Shown: in pieces, positions 40,565 to 50,503 of the stretch
How the letters are laid out: every line of letters begins with the position of its first letter
How positions within the stretch are numbered: position 1 is the first letter of the stretch
From: Prochlorococcus sp. AG-347-L21
Lineage (GTDB): Bacteria > Cyanobacteriota > Cyanobacteriia > PCC-6307 > Cyanobiaceae
DNA length: 64,000 nt
Reading direction: 5' to 3'
Assembly: GCA_003278875.1 (NCBI GenBank)
Contig: QCCQ01000004.1
Location: 31,361 to 95,360, forward strand
Made by a program: the position numbers and the translations under genes
The notes under the pieces: generated by a model
What the model saw: the letters and a program-made list of their open reading frames with translations, nothing else
What the model was told of the DNA's origin: nothing
The model's database searches: none

Positions 40565-41489
40565 GATCTCCCTGATAGTCAGTTTTTGTTGCTAATTCAT
40601 TTAAGGCACTCGTACCACTAATAATTTCTCCATTTATTTCCCAAGAAGGAAATCCACTGATACCTTTCGTTTGGCATAGCTCATACTCATTATCTTTACC
40701 ATCTTTGGCACACTCAACTACTTTTAATTCTTTAACTGCTTCCTTACCAAATAATTGTTTCTGATCGTGGCAATGAGGGCACCAGTATGCACTATACATA
40801 ACAATATTGTTTTCATTTAAAAATTTTGCAAACTTTACTTTCTGGGGAGAGCTTGAAGTGGTAATTATTGGGGATACATTTTCAGTGGGGTTTGCAACAT
40901 CAATAGCATTAGATGGGTCAACGTTTGTTGACCAAATTAGGCCCCCTAGCAGGACACTAATGGCTACAATGAAACCTCTAAAAATCATAGGTTCTCTACT
41001 TTCGAACTTTGCTCCAATCATAGAAATTATAAAGATAGAAAACGATAAAATTGCTGAAAGTATACAAAAAAAGCAATATGCTTTAATCTTAAAAAACATT
41101 ATATTTATCAATAGAAAGCTAAATGTTGATGACGCACAAGAAATTAAAAATACTAACCACCATAAAAACTTATTTAGTTTTTCTTTTGGGGAAATTAAAT
41201 TAAGCGAGAGTATTATTGTGATAAATAATATTGATAAATATGTTATAAATCCAGCTAATGAGAGAGGTATATTAACTTGATTATTTTCAAATAAAGTACC
41301 CCAAGGACTGTTTAAAACTGTTTCACAACCATTTTGTATACCTGGGCATGAAAGCGAAGTAAATAATCCCCAGTTTTTTAAAGTAATCGAACCTGTATCA
41401 ACTATGCCTATAGTGCTAAGAATTGAGATTATGATTTTTGGCCATTTCAAATCTCTTTTATTTCTTCTGCTTAAAGTCTTAAGGGCCAT
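40554..41489 (-). CDS. VKOR-family protein fused to DsbA/thioredoxin-like domain
   Basis: TM domain with ..CPGIQNGCETVLNSPWGTLF.., ..AYCFFCILSA, then C-terminal YSAYWCPHCHDQKQLFGKEA. Confidence 0.92.
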   Translation of the reverse strand: MALKTLSRRNKRDLKWPKIIISILSTIGIVDTGSITLKNWGLFTSLSCPGIQNGCETVLNSPWGTLFENNQVNIPLSLAGFITYLSILFITIILSLNLISPKEKLNKFLWWLVFLISCASSTFSFLLINIMFFKIKAYCFFCILSAILSFSIFIISMIGAKFESREPMIFRGFIVAISVLLGGLIWSTNVDPSNAIDVANPTENVSPIITTSSSPQKVKFAKFLNENNIVMYSAYWCPHCHDQKQLFGKEAVKELKVVECAKDGKDNEYELCQTKGISGFPSWEINGEIISGTSALNELATKTDYQGDLNF

Positions 41490-41595
41490 ACAAAAAGAAA
41501 GTTTGTTATTTACATTATCTATCCTAATATTATCGTGGCATGAGAGTTATACACAAAATGCCGTTTAAATCTTTTAATTCTTGTTTTTTTAAGTT

Positions 41596-42960
41596 GTGAA
41601 ACAAAATAGTCTCAATGTAAAAGAAAAAAAACTATCTAAGATCGCATTCAGTCATGTTGGTTGTGAGAAAAATCTTGTTGATACTGAACATATGCAAGGT
41701 TTATTAAATAAAGAGGGTTATGAAGTTAACAGCAAGATAAAAGATGCAAATGTTGTTGTTGTAAATACTTGCAGTTTTATTGAAACAGCTAGAGAAGAAT
41801 CTATTAGAAAAATTCTAGAATATACAAATCAAGGAAAGGAAGTAATAGTAGCAGGCTGTATGGCTCAGCATTTTAAAGATGAGCTTATAAAAGAAATCCC
41901 TGAAATAAAAGGTTTGGTTGGAACAGGAGATTATCAAAAGATAGTCAAGGTTTTAGACAGAGTAGAAAAAGGGGAAATCGTTAATGAAGTTTCAAAAATA
42001 CCGGAATTTATTGCAGATGAGGAAATGCCTCGTTTTGTAGATAAAAATAAATTTGTTGCTTATCTTCGTATTGCTGAAGGCTGCAACTATAATTGCGCCT
42101 TTTGTATTATTCCTAAGTTAAGAGGTCCTCAAAGAAGTAGAACAATAGAATCTATAGTCTCAGAAGCTAAAAGTCTTTCAAAAAAGGGTATTCAAGAAAT
42201 CATATTAATTAGTCAAATAACAACTAATTATGGTCAAGATATTTATGGAAAACCATCATTAGCCAAACTCTTGAATGAGCTTTCTAAAGTTCCAATTCCT
42301 TGGATAAGGATACATTATGCTTATCCAACAGGTTTAACTGATGAAGTTATTAGGGCTTTCCAAGATTCAAAGAATATAGTGCCTTACTTTGATTTGCCAC
42401 TTCAGCATAGTCATCCAGATATGTTGAAAAGCATGAATAGACCTTGGCAGGCGTCATTGAATAAATCAATTTTGGGCAAAATTAGAGCAAAAATTCCATC
42501 TGCTGTATTAAGAACTAGTCTCATTGTTGGTTTCCCAGGAGAAAAAAAAGAACATTTTGAACACCTTCTTAAATTTTTGAAAATATACAAGTTTGATCAC
42601 GTAGGTGTGTTTATTTTTTCTCCAGAGGAAGGAACTTCTGCTTTTGATTTGCCAAATAGAGTACCACAAGAGATTGCAGCGGCAAGAAAAGATAACGTTA
42701 TTTCAGTTCAACAAAAAATCTCTAAAAATAAAAACCAGTCATATATAGGTTTAAAAATGCAGATTTTGGTAGAAAAAATATCTGATAATCAAGAATTAAT
42801 TGGTCGGTCCTACAATTTTGCCCCTGAAATTGACGGTAATGTTATTTTATCTATTAAAGCTAATAATGATTTAAAAAATTATATTGGTAAATTTGTTGAA
42901 GCAAATATTTCTTTTGCAGATGAATATGATTTGTATGGAGAGATTATTAAAATTTTGTAG
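41596..42960 (+). CDS. rimO: Ribosomal protein S12 methylthiotransferase
   Basis: [53 protein letters not shown]; MiaB/RimO family; GTG start. Confidence 0.94.
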   Translation: MKQNSLNVKEKKLSKIAFSHVGCEKNLVDTEHMQGLLNKEGYEVNSKIKDANVVVVNTCSFIETAREESIRKILEYTNQGKEVIVAGCMAQHFKDELIKEIPEIKGLVGTGDYQKIVKVLDRVEKGEIVNEVSKIPEFIADEEMPRFVDKNKFVAYLRIAEGCNYNCAFCIIPKLRGPQRSRTIESIVSEAKSLSKKGIQEIILISQITTNYGQDIYGKPSLAKLLNELSKVPIPWIRIHYAYPTGLTDEVIRAFQDSKNIVPYFDLPLQHSHPDMLKSMNRPWQASLNKSILGKIRAKIPSAVLRTSLIVGFPGEKKEHFEHLLKFLKIYKFDHVGVFIFSPEEGTSAFDLPNRVPQEIAAARKDNVISVQQKISKNKNQSYIGLKMQILVEKISDNQELIGRSYNFAPEIDGNVILSIKANNDLKNYIGKFVEANISFADEYDLYGEIIKIL

Positions 42961-42964
42961 TTTT

Positions 42965-43057
42965 TTAAATTAATTTAACTGCTCTTAAGAGCTTATCTAA
43001 TGCGAAAGCAGCTCCAAAACCAAAACCAATAAATGCAAAATAGAAAAAGATGTTCAT
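42965..43057 (-). CDS. petL: Cytochrome b6-f complex small subunit, probably PetL (not in ORF track)
   Basis: 30 aa MNIFFYFAFIGFGFGAAFALDKLLRAVKLI; single TM ending LRAVKLI as in cyanobacterial PetL. Confidence 0.7.
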   Translation of the reverse strand: MNIFFYFAFIGFGFGAAFALDKLLRAVKLI

Positions 43058-43121
43058 TAATTTTTTTATTTTTATTTAATCTAACATCAGATGAAAAGAT
43101 TAGATTTTTTCGTTTAATTTC

Positions 43122-43508
43122 TTAATCTTGGATATATGGTAATTTTTTGTATAAACATTCTTCTGCTTTTTGCAGTTCCCGGCCTAAATATAGAGCATGA
43201 TCGAATCTAGTTATTAAATCATTTCTTTCTTCAGTGATCAATATTCCAAGTTGTTTAGCACTAATACCTTTAAAAACTTCATTACTAACTCTTTTATTTT
43301 GAGAGTCGCATTTAATTGGTTCATTTGTTTCTGGGTCAAGCGCACATCCGTCATCATTAATATTATTTAGAAAGTGCTCTAAAATTATTTTATTTTCTTC
43401 TAAATCTACTTTGATAATAAAATAACCGTTTGGATCTAAATCTATATATCGGTTGGATAGATTAATATCAATCTTTATTTTTTCATCTAAACTTTTACTA
43501 GAATTCAT
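43122..43508 (-). CDS. DUF4346-like protein
   Basis: ..RYIDLDPNGYFIIKVDLEENKIILEHF...GCALDPETNEPIKC....SAKQLGILITEERNDLITRFDHALYLGRELQKAEECL. Confidence 0.8.
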   Translation of the reverse strand: MNSSKSLDEKIKIDINLSNRYIDLDPNGYFIIKVDLEENKIILEHFLNNINDDGCALDPETNEPIKCDSQNKRVSNEVFKGISAKQLGILITEERNDLITRFDHALYLGRELQKAEECLYKKLPYIQD

Positions 43509-43569
43509 TCTTAGAAGTTAATAAAAAACTATATTACTAATATAATCTTTGGTAAAGCCAAATAATTTT

Positions 43570-44724
43570 TTATTTAAAAGGTATAGATTTATTTTCAAAA
43601 TCAATTTCCATCTCTGTTTGTTTATTCACTTCATTTAGCCAAGGACTGATTATATTTTCCATATTTTTGTCAAACCACTTATGCATGCTTACTGTGCTTT
43701 TTGCAAAAAAACCTCTCCGTCTTTTATGTTTACCACCAGCCCCAGGATCAAACAAATGGATACTATTTTTTATTGCCCATTCAATTGGCTGGTAATAGCA
43801 TAATTCAAAATGTAAATTAGATATTTCTTCTTGACTACCCCAATATCTACCCCATAAGTTGTTTTGATTTTTAACGCACATCGACATAGCAAAAATTTCA
43901 TTTGAATCATGTTTTGATGCACTAAAAAGTAAAAGATTTTTTTTATTATCAACCAGTGTTTCGAAAAATGTAGATGTTAGATATTTACTTCCCCAAACTC
44001 CCCACCTCGAACAATGCTGCTCATAAAAATTATGCATTTTTTTGAGGATTTCTTGGTTGATATCATCTTCATTAAAAATTTTTACTTTAATGTCTTGTTT
44101 AGTAATTGATTTCCTCTCTTTTTTTATATTTTTTCTCTGATTAGAGTTAAATCTAAAGAGAAAATCATCAAATGTTTTTTCTCCATTACTCCTCCATTCA
44201 CTGCTGGAATTTATCCATTCATAGTATCCCAAAGATTTAAGATGGTTGCCCCAGCTTTCATCAATATATAAAAAATTACAACTTAGGATTTTGTTTGTAA
44301 TCGCAAAGCTTTCGATATGGTCTATAAGTAAATTTGTAATTTCTTTCTTGTCTTTATTTTTTTTATAAAGAAATTGATATCCATTTACAGGACTATAAGG
44401 ACTCATTCCAATTAATTTAGGGTAATAATTTAAATTCAGCTCTTGAGCCAATCTTGCAAATGATTGGTCAAAAATGAATTCTCCATAGCTATGATTTTTT
44501 AAAAAAAGTGGGGCAATTCCTAATATCTCTTGATTTTTAAAAGCAACAAAATATAGTGGCTGCCAACCAGTTTCTCTTGAAACACTTTTTGATATCTCAA
44601 GGTTTTTAATCCAAGTCCATTCATAAAATGGATTATTAATTTCATTTGCTAATTCATTCCATATCTCCTTGGAGATTTCCTTAATTGACAATTTGACTTC
44701 AACTTTATGTATTGTTTGGTTCAT
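43570..44724 (-). CDS. GNAT/FemAB-like (COG3146, DUF482) N-acyltransferase family protein
   Basis: Peptidogalycan-type: FNSNQRKNIKKERKSI..., NLHFELCYYQPIEWAIKNSIHLFDPGAGGKHKRRRGFFA. Confidence 0.88.
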   Translation of the reverse strand: MNQTIHKVEVKLSIKEISKEIWNELANEINNPFYEWTWIKNLEISKSVSRETGWQPLYFVAFKNQEILGIAPLFLKNHSYGEFIFDQSFARLAQELNLNYYPKLIGMSPYSPVNGYQFLYKKNKDKKEITNLLIDHIESFAITNKILSCNFLYIDESWGNHLKSLGYYEWINSSSEWRSNGEKTFDDFLFRFNSNQRKNIKKERKSITKQDIKVKIFNEDDINQEILKKMHNFYEQHCSRWGVWGSKYLTSTFFETLVDNKKNLLLFSASKHDSNEIFAMSMCVKNQNNLWGRYWGSQEEISNLHFELCYYQPIEWAIKNSIHLFDPGAGGKHKRRRGFFAKSTVSMHKWFDKNMENIISPWLNEVNKQTEMEIDFENKSIPFK

Positions 44725-44740
44725 TTATTATTGAATTTTT

Positions 44741-45391
44741 TTAAATTTTTTTGTAATGAATATGGATTTCGTTATTCATTAAATTTTTAATTGATTTTAT
44801 TTCCCATAGTCTTTCGAGATCAAAAATCGCATTTGTTTGTTCTGGAGGGATCCATGTATATCTACCTCCAATAATTCGTGGAATTATTGTAATTTTTATA
44901 TCTGTTATTAGATCTTCTTTTATAAATGAATTTATAAGTTTTGCGCCTCCTAAAAGAGCTAAATCATTTATCCCTTGTTTTTTGAGTGAAATTAAGGTTT
45001 TTTTCCATGAATCTTCGAAAAAGAGTTCTTTCTCGAATTCATTATTCGACGAATTATCAACTTTACTTGAGCTTATTAGCCATCTTCTAATTGGTTGACG
45101 AAAGTATTTCCAATTACTGTTAAATTTTTTGCTATTTGACGCAACTATAGAAATTGGTTGGCTATTTGATATGTTTAATTCGTCATTATCAGTGAGATTT
45201 TTAACTAGGTAAGTTGATTGATGAGCTATTAAAGTACCTAAACCAAAAATGGTGGCGTCAACCATTGATAAGTTTTGATTTAATATTTTTTTATCTTCAT
45301 CGCTTCCAAGATGCGATTCTCCTCCTCCAGGAAATGCAATTCTCCCATCAAGACTTGATGCTATAACAATTATTACTCTTGGGATACTCAA
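44741..45391 (-). CDS. RibD C-terminal/DHFR-like reductase
   Basis: PRVIIVIASSLDGRIAFPGGGESHLGSDEDKKILNQNLSMVDATIFGLGTLIA...LALLGGAKLINSFIKEDLITDIKITIIPRIIGG. Confidence 0.87.
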   Translation of the reverse strand: MSIPRVIIVIASSLDGRIAFPGGGESHLGSDEDKKILNQNLSMVDATIFGLGTLIAHQSTYLVKNLTDNDELNISNSQPISIVASNSKKFNSNWKYFRQPIRRWLISSSKVDNSSNNEFEKELFFEDSWKKTLISLKKQGINDLALLGGAKLINSFIKEDLITDIKITIIPRIIGGRYTWIPPEQTNAIFDLERLWEIKSIKNLMNNEIHIHYKKI

Positions 45392-46314
45392 GTTTGCGTG
45401 ACTAAACTATTTTCAAATTTCAATTTTAATGAATTGGTTAACTTTTGATCAACATAAATTTCTGCAGCATTATTTGGACTCTCCTGGAGTCTTATTTTGT
45501 GTAATGTTGCACCAAGTTGATGTATTGGTTTTTTAAGAATATCAGAAATATATAAAGCTATATTTTCAGCGGTTGGAACACAATTATGGAAAAATGCGAT
45601 GTCTTTATTAAGAAAAGTATGATCTAGTTGTTCAACAACTAAATCGTTAATTATCTCTTGGAGGGCAGATAAGTCGCAAACCATTCCTGTTCTTTTATCA
45701 ATGTCTCCTTTTACAGTTATGTCGACAAGATAGTTATGACCATGTCCATTAACTCTGGCACATTTGCCATAGATTTTTTGATTTTCATCAAATGATATCT
45801 CTTCTTTTGCAAGTCTATGAGCGGCTGCAAAATGAGTTTGTACTGTTAAAAATGCTTCCATGTTTTTTCCAAAATAATCTGCCCATAAATTTGGGTTTTC
45901 ATAAAGTCTTAGACTTGTAAGAGGTAAATCATCTTTCAGACGACTCCAAATGACCTTTACTAATGCTTCAGTTGTGGGAAGTATACCCTCTTGATTATTA
46001 ACATTAAATTCAGGCCAGACATCATTTAAAAAACGAAAATCTAATTGTCCAGTAACCTTATCTTTAATAGAGTGTTTTACATCAGAGAGATTAAGTACCA
46101 TTCCATCAGAGTCTAGTTCTCCACCCATTGAAACAATAAGTTCATAATTATGACCATGACCTGGTGCAATACTGCACTTTCCAAAAAGAGATAAATTTTC
46201 TTCTGGGCTTTTTTCAGGAAGCCAATAACGGTGACTAGAACTAAAGCACGCACGTCGAGTTATGACGCATTCACGTCCCTTTCCATGAGATGGTTTGGAT
46301 TGTGTAGAAGTCAT
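45388..46314 (-). CDS. Tandem two-domain 6-pyruvoyl-tetrahydropterin synthase/QueD family protein
   Basis: Two PTPS repeats: FSSSHRYWLP..LFGKCSIAPGHGHNYEL..GQLDFRFLND..RLYEN and FAAAHRLAKE..IYGKCARVNGHGHNYLV..EQLDHTFLNK..RLQES. Confidence 0.93.
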   Translation of the reverse strand: MTSTQSKPSHGKGRECVITRRACFSSSHRYWLPEKSPEENLSLFGKCSIAPGHGHNYELIVSMGGELDSDGMVLNLSDVKHSIKDKVTGQLDFRFLNDVWPEFNVNNQEGILPTTEALVKVIWSRLKDDLPLTSLRLYENPNLWADYFGKNMEAFLTVQTHFAAAHRLAKEEISFDENQKIYGKCARVNGHGHNYLVDITVKGDIDKRTGMVCDLSALQEIINDLVVEQLDHTFLNKDIAFFHNCVPTAENIALYISDILKKPIHQLGATLHKIRLQESPNNAAEIYVDQKLTNSLKLKFENSLVTQT

Positions 46315-46364
46315 ACCTGTCTGCGATAATACTATCTTAAGGTTTTAAATACACTTTTGTCTTT

Positions 46365-46922
46365 ATGGAAAAATCCATTATCGAAAAAACACTTCAAACT
46401 ATTAAGGGCAGAAGCATATTTTTAATAGGAATGATGGGTTCTGGTAAGTCACAAACTGGTATGAAGCTGGCTGAATTATTGAAGTATAAATATATTGATT
46501 TAGATTCATTAATAGAGAAGTTGGCAAAAAAATCTATAAATCAAATTTTTAATGATGAAGGAGAATATAATTTCCGCGAATTAGAAGCAAACTGCCTTAA
46601 AGAGACTATCAAAATTCCTTCATTAGTAATCTCAACTGGGGGAGGAATAGTTACCAAATCTGAAAACTGGGGAATCTTAAGACAGGGAATAATTGCTTGG
46701 ATAGATCTCGACAAAGATATAGCAATTGAAAGATTAAAAAATGAAATTGACAATAGGCCACTTCTTCAGGGAAAGAATCTAAATGATCTATATATGAGCA
46801 TTTTTCAATCTAGAGAAAATTTGTATTCTCAAGCAGATTTAAGAATTCAAGTAAAAAAAGAAAATATTGAAGAAGTTGCTATGAAAATAATTAATGCAAT
46901 TCATAAAGAAATAATCAGTTAA
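46365..46922 (+). CDS. aroK: Shikimate kinase
   Basis: IFLIGMMGSGKSQTGMKLAELL, YIDLDSLIE, FRELEANCLKE, VISTGGGIV, ENRPLL-type DNRPLLQGK. Confidence 0.95.
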   Translation: MEKSIIEKTLQTIKGRSIFLIGMMGSGKSQTGMKLAELLKYKYIDLDSLIEKLAKKSINQIFNDEGEYNFRELEANCLKETIKIPSLVISTGGGIVTKSENWGILRQGIIAWIDLDKDIAIERLKNEIDNRPLLQGKNLNDLYMSIFQSRENLYSQADLRIQVKKENIEEVAMKIINAIHKEIIS

Positions 46923-47176
46923 TCTGGTTCAATTCTTACTGCAAACCATTTGACAACGTATCCTAATTTTATTTCTAATTCATAAGTGCTTTCCAATAAT
47001 TCTTCAAAAAATTCCTGATCAGGATCTTCTATATTTTGATATATTGTTTTTGTTTCTGTCTTACTAAGCCAATTCTTCAACCATAAAATTGCTTCTTGCT
47101 TTGATACAATTTTTTCTTTTGAATCTGGCTCTAATAATACATAATGATCTGATGCTCTTATTAGTGGATTTGACAT
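46919..47176 (-). CDS. CRR7-like (DUF3571) protein
   Basis: DHYVLLEPDSKEKIVSKQEAILWLKNWL...LESTYELEIKLGYVVKWFAVRIEPD resembles chlororespiratory reduction 7 family. Confidence 0.72.
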   Translation of the reverse strand: MSNPLIRASDHYVLLEPDSKEKIVSKQEAILWLKNWLSKTETKTIYQNIEDPDQEFFEELLESTYELEIKLGYVVKWFAVRIEPD

Positions 47177-47177
47177 A

Positions 47178-47885
47178 ATGAAAATTCTTCTTGGATTAAT
47201 TCTATGCTTGATTTTTCAAGGAATTTTTTTAGAAAGTTCTTTTGCTCTAGTAGATTCTAATGTACGAGAGTTTTTGGAAAATCGTGTAAATCAATGGCCA
47301 GAATTATATTTGCCAAATTTTAAATTATCGGATACTTCTAAGGATTTAATTTATCCTAAATGGTTCGAGGGGAATTGGCTTGTTACTTCTCAAGATATTG
47401 TTAATGATTCAGAAGAGCCAGTTATTTATAAAGTAAATTTCTTTAAGAATGATTCAGATTTAATTGTTGGTAATCGTTCAAAAAATTCTGAATCCATTGG
47501 AAAAGCAATATTTGGTGAAACCTTAATAAAGGTTGTAAATGATCCTCAATCTATTAATAATCAAATTACTTATTTAAAAGATGATTTTTATATTGATTCA
47601 AGAATTACAGGGAGAAATCAGATCCGAGATGATGATATTTTTTTCGCAGATGAGCTAGTTATACAAACAGCACATAAGCCAGGTGCTTCAAGGATTAATC
47701 AGGTAGAAACCATTAGTAAATTTCAAAAATGTTCCGAAGAAATATTGGATGTTGATAATTCAATCAAACCATCAATTTGTGGAGTGCAATATGTTGCTTC
47801 TTATGGTTCAAAAGTTGGTGATTCTTCTATTCATGCTATAAAAACAAATAAATATCAATTGAAGTTTGAATTTATTGAGAGTTAG
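47178..47885 (+). CDS. Secreted/lumenal conserved hypothetical (DUF6816-like)
   Basis: N-terminal signal peptide MKILLGLILCLIFQGIFLESSFA; WPELYLPNFKLSDTSKDLIYPKWFEGNWLVTSQ. Confidence 0.75.
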   Translation: MKILLGLILCLIFQGIFLESSFALVDSNVREFLENRVNQWPELYLPNFKLSDTSKDLIYPKWFEGNWLVTSQDIVNDSEEPVIYKVNFFKNDSDLIVGNRSKNSESIGKAIFGETLIKVVNDPQSINNQITYLKDDFYIDSRITGRNQIRDDDIFFADELVIQTAHKPGASRINQVETISKFQKCSEEILDVDNSIKPSICGVQYVASYGSKVGDSSIHAIKTNKYQLKFEFIES

Positions 47886-48597
47886 CACTAAAAAGATATT
47901 CTTCTAAGTTGTTCCTCCAAATGAAAAGATTTTCTAAATAAGGGTTGTTTATGTATTCTTGGCTCCCCTCTCCTGAAAGAATTGGTCCTGCAGACTTTGG
48001 AAATTTAAGAAGGGATAATTGAGCAGCAATTGAAATATCTGCAATTGATAAACTATCTCCAATTAAATATTTCTTGTTAATCAAGGATTTTGATAAAGCT
48101 TCCAGTAATTTTTGGAGTTCTAAATTATCTTTAGAAGACAAAACTACATTAGAAATTTTACTAAGATTTTCAAAAGGTAATTTATCAACAATACTTTTAA
48201 CTGAAGAAGGTATTTCATCTGGAAGTAATGCTGTTCTAAGTTGTGGATTTTCTATTGCAGATTTTATTAAAGCTTTTCTACAAGTTGTAGCCATTGTAGT
48301 ATCTGCCCAGTCTTCAATTAGTTTGCATTGTGCAAATAATATTGGATCCTCCGGAAAAAGTGGATTGTTTTCATTTTTTTTATCTATGTATTCGCAAATA
48401 GTTGAAGAGTCATTAATAACTTGATCATTACTATCGACTATTACGGGTACTTGTTTTTGACCTGATAATTTAAAGATTTCAAATTGGCCTATTCCAGGTT
48501 TTACTTCTTCAACTCGATATTGTAGTTTTTTTGCATGAAGAGCCATTCTTGCTTTTAAACAAAAAGCACTATGCCTAAATTGATATAATGTAATCAT
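47872..48597 (-). CDS. Glutathione S-transferase family protein
   Basis: MITLYQFRHSAFCLKARMALHAKKLQYRVEEVKPG...QKQVPVIVDSNDQVINDSSTICEYID; C-terminal GST helices. Confidence 0.93.
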   Translation of the reverse strand: MITLYQFRHSAFCLKARMALHAKKLQYRVEEVKPGIGQFEIFKLSGQKQVPVIVDSNDQVINDSSTICEYIDKKNENNPLFPEDPILFAQCKLIEDWADTTMATTCRKALIKSAIENPQLRTALLPDEIPSSVKSIVDKLPFENLSKISNVVLSSKDNLELQKLLEALSKSLINKKYLIGDSLSIADISIAAQLSLLKFPKSAGPILSGEGSQEYINNPYLENLFIWRNNLEEYLFSANSQ

Positions 48598-48651
48598 GCT
48601 GTTTAATGTTTGTTAAAACTTAGCTAAAAAAGTAATCTATTTGTGGAGCTG

Positions 48652-48861
48652 ATGGGCGAATTTTTCTCTAATGTTGCGAGATATCCAAAGTATTTGATAT
48701 CTATCATTGTTGGGGGACTTGTTGCTTTGCTTGAACCTTTATTCAAGAATAGATCAAATCCATTAACAATAGTAGGTTTGATATCTTCTGTCTTAAGTGC
48801 TTTCATAACTATTTATTTTGTCTTGCAAGCGATGACAAACCCAATAAATTTACAACCATAA
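48652..48861 (+). CDS. DUF751 family small membrane protein
   Basis: MGEFFSNVARYPKYLISIIVGGLVALLEPLFKNRSNPLTIVGLI; start taken at ATG 48652. Confidence 0.85.
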   Translation: MGEFFSNVARYPKYLISIIVGGLVALLEPLFKNRSNPLTIVGLISSVLSAFITIYFVLQAMTNPINLQP

Positions 48862-49253
48862 TGCCAAATAATTACCGTCTTGCAAAAGTTTCTTCTCTTT
48901 TGAAGAAAGAAATAACCCTTATTTTGCAGAATGATTTAGAAAATGATCTTATTAGAGATCATTTCGTCAATATTTCTAAGATTGATTTATCAGGTGATTT
49001 GCAACACTGTAAAATTTATATAACTTCAACCGCGCAAGAGAAAGTGAGGAAAGAGATTGTGGCAAATTTGAATACTGCTAAAAGCTCTATAAGGCATAGT
49101 TTAGGCAAAAGAATTGAGATGAGAAGAGTTCCAGAGATAATTTTTAAAGACGATGTTGTTCTTGATAAGGGATTATCAGTCTTGAAACTTCTCGATGAAT
49201 TAAAAAATCAAAATCAAAATCATAATGTTGAGGATAAGGATGCCAAAAGTTGA
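48861..49253 (+). CDS. rbfA: Ribosome-binding factor A
   Basis: YRLAKVSSLLKKEITLILQNDL..., ISKIDLSGDLQHCKIYIT, RMRRVPEI-like EMRRVPEIIFKDD. Confidence 0.94.
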   Translation: MPNNYRLAKVSSLLKKEITLILQNDLENDLIRDHFVNISKIDLSGDLQHCKIYITSTAQEKVRKEIVANLNTAKSSIRHSLGKRIEMRRVPEIIFKDDVVLDKGLSVLKLLDELKNQNQNHNVEDKDAKS

Positions 49254-50037
49254 TCTACCCCTTGATCAAAGAAATATAATAATTACTCGATCAAAAGAAG
49301 GGATATTGGATATAAAAAAGATATTCACAAGCAAGGGTGCTGATGTATTTGATTTGCCTGCAATAAGTATTGGTGATCCTGATGATTTGAATCCTCTTGA
49401 CGAAGCATTAAATCAAATTAATGATTTTCATTGGATTATTTTTTCCAGTAGTAATGGGATTAAATTTGTGGATAAAAGACTTAGATACTTTAATAGTTCA
49501 TTAAAAGAATGTTCTAAAAAAACAAAAATCGCCGTAGTCGGAGAAAAAACCTCAAAAACTCTTGATGATTTTGGGATTAAGGCTGATTTTATACCGCCAG
49601 AATTCGTTGCAGAAAGTTTAATTGATAATTTCCCAGTATCTGGTTATGGACTTCGAGTCTTTGTACCAAGAGTTCAAACAGGTGGTAGGGATCTAATTGC
49701 AGATCAATTTAGAAAGGCTGGGTCCCGTGTAATTGAGGTTGCTGCATATGAAACCAGGTGTCCTGACTCAATTCCTAAAGAAACAATTGATATTATTTCT
49801 AATCGCAAAGTAGATGCAATTATTTTCTCAAGCGGTAAAACCGTAGTAAATGCTGCTTTTTTACTAGAAAAAAAACTTGGAAAAAAATGGTTAGAATATT
49901 TCGATCAAATTAAGTTATTAACTATTGGACCTCAGACAACAAAAATATGTAACAAGATTTTTGGAAGAGTTGATAGTCAGGCACAAAAATATACTTTTGA
50001 AGGATTACTAGATGTAGCAATTAATATTTTTAATTAG
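49240..50037 (+). CDS. hemD: Uroporphyrinogen-III synthase
   Basis: IIFSSSNGIKFV, KIAVVGEKTSKTLDDFGI, VPRVQTGGRDLIADQFRKAGSRVIEVAAYETR, IIFSSGKTVVN; ATG at 49240 overlapping rbfA by 14 nt. Confidence 0.9.
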   Translation: MPKVDLPLDQRNIIITRSKEGILDIKKIFTSKGADVFDLPAISIGDPDDLNPLDEALNQINDFHWIIFSSSNGIKFVDKRLRYFNSSLKECSKKTKIAVVGEKTSKTLDDFGIKADFIPPEFVAESLIDNFPVSGYGLRVFVPRVQTGGRDLIADQFRKAGSRVIEVAAYETRCPDSIPKETIDIISNRKVDAIIFSSGKTVVNAAFLLEKKLGKKWLEYFDQIKLLTIGPQTTKICNKIFGRVDSQAQKYTFEGLLDVAINIFN

Positions 50038-50500
50038 AAAAATTTTTTGTATAGTTCTTTTCAACTAACTCTTTGAACCTATCAATATTGGCCTGTAATT
50101 CGTTTGTGACCATTTTGCCTAAAATATTTTCTTCCATAAACCGAGCAATCATTTTTGGTAGTTCATAAGTTATGGCTAAATTGACCGTTGTGATTTGATC
50201 AGTTTTACTTTCGAAAACTACTGATCCCTCAGTTGGTAAACCTCCTATAGATTTCCATTTAAGTTTGCTTTTTTCAACCCTTTCTGTAATTTGAGCTTTC
50301 CATTTAAACCTAAAGCCATTTGCAGCTAAAGTCCATTCTGTTAAATCTGGTAAAGTATTAGTTTCTTCGTCAACTGTTTTTACAGATTCGATCCAGCTCA
50401 TCCAAAGTGACATTGAGTCTAAATCGCTCCATGTATCCCATACATTTTCAAGAGGCGCATTAACAACTGTTATTACGTCATGTTTGAGCCAAGTACCCAT
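50030..50500 (-). CDS. SRPBCC/polyketide cyclase-like protein
   Basis: VITVVNAPLENVWDTWSDLDSMSLWMSWIESV.. START-like pattern; adjacent to zds. Confidence 0.85.
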   Translation of the reverse strand: MGTWLKHDVITVVNAPLENVWDTWSDLDSMSLWMSWIESVKTVDEETNTLPDLTEWTLAANGFRFKWKAQITERVEKSKLKWKSIGGLPTEGSVVFESKTDQITTVNLAITYELPKMIARFMEENILGKMVTNELQANIDRFKELVEKNYTKNFSN

Positions 50501-50503
50501 GAA

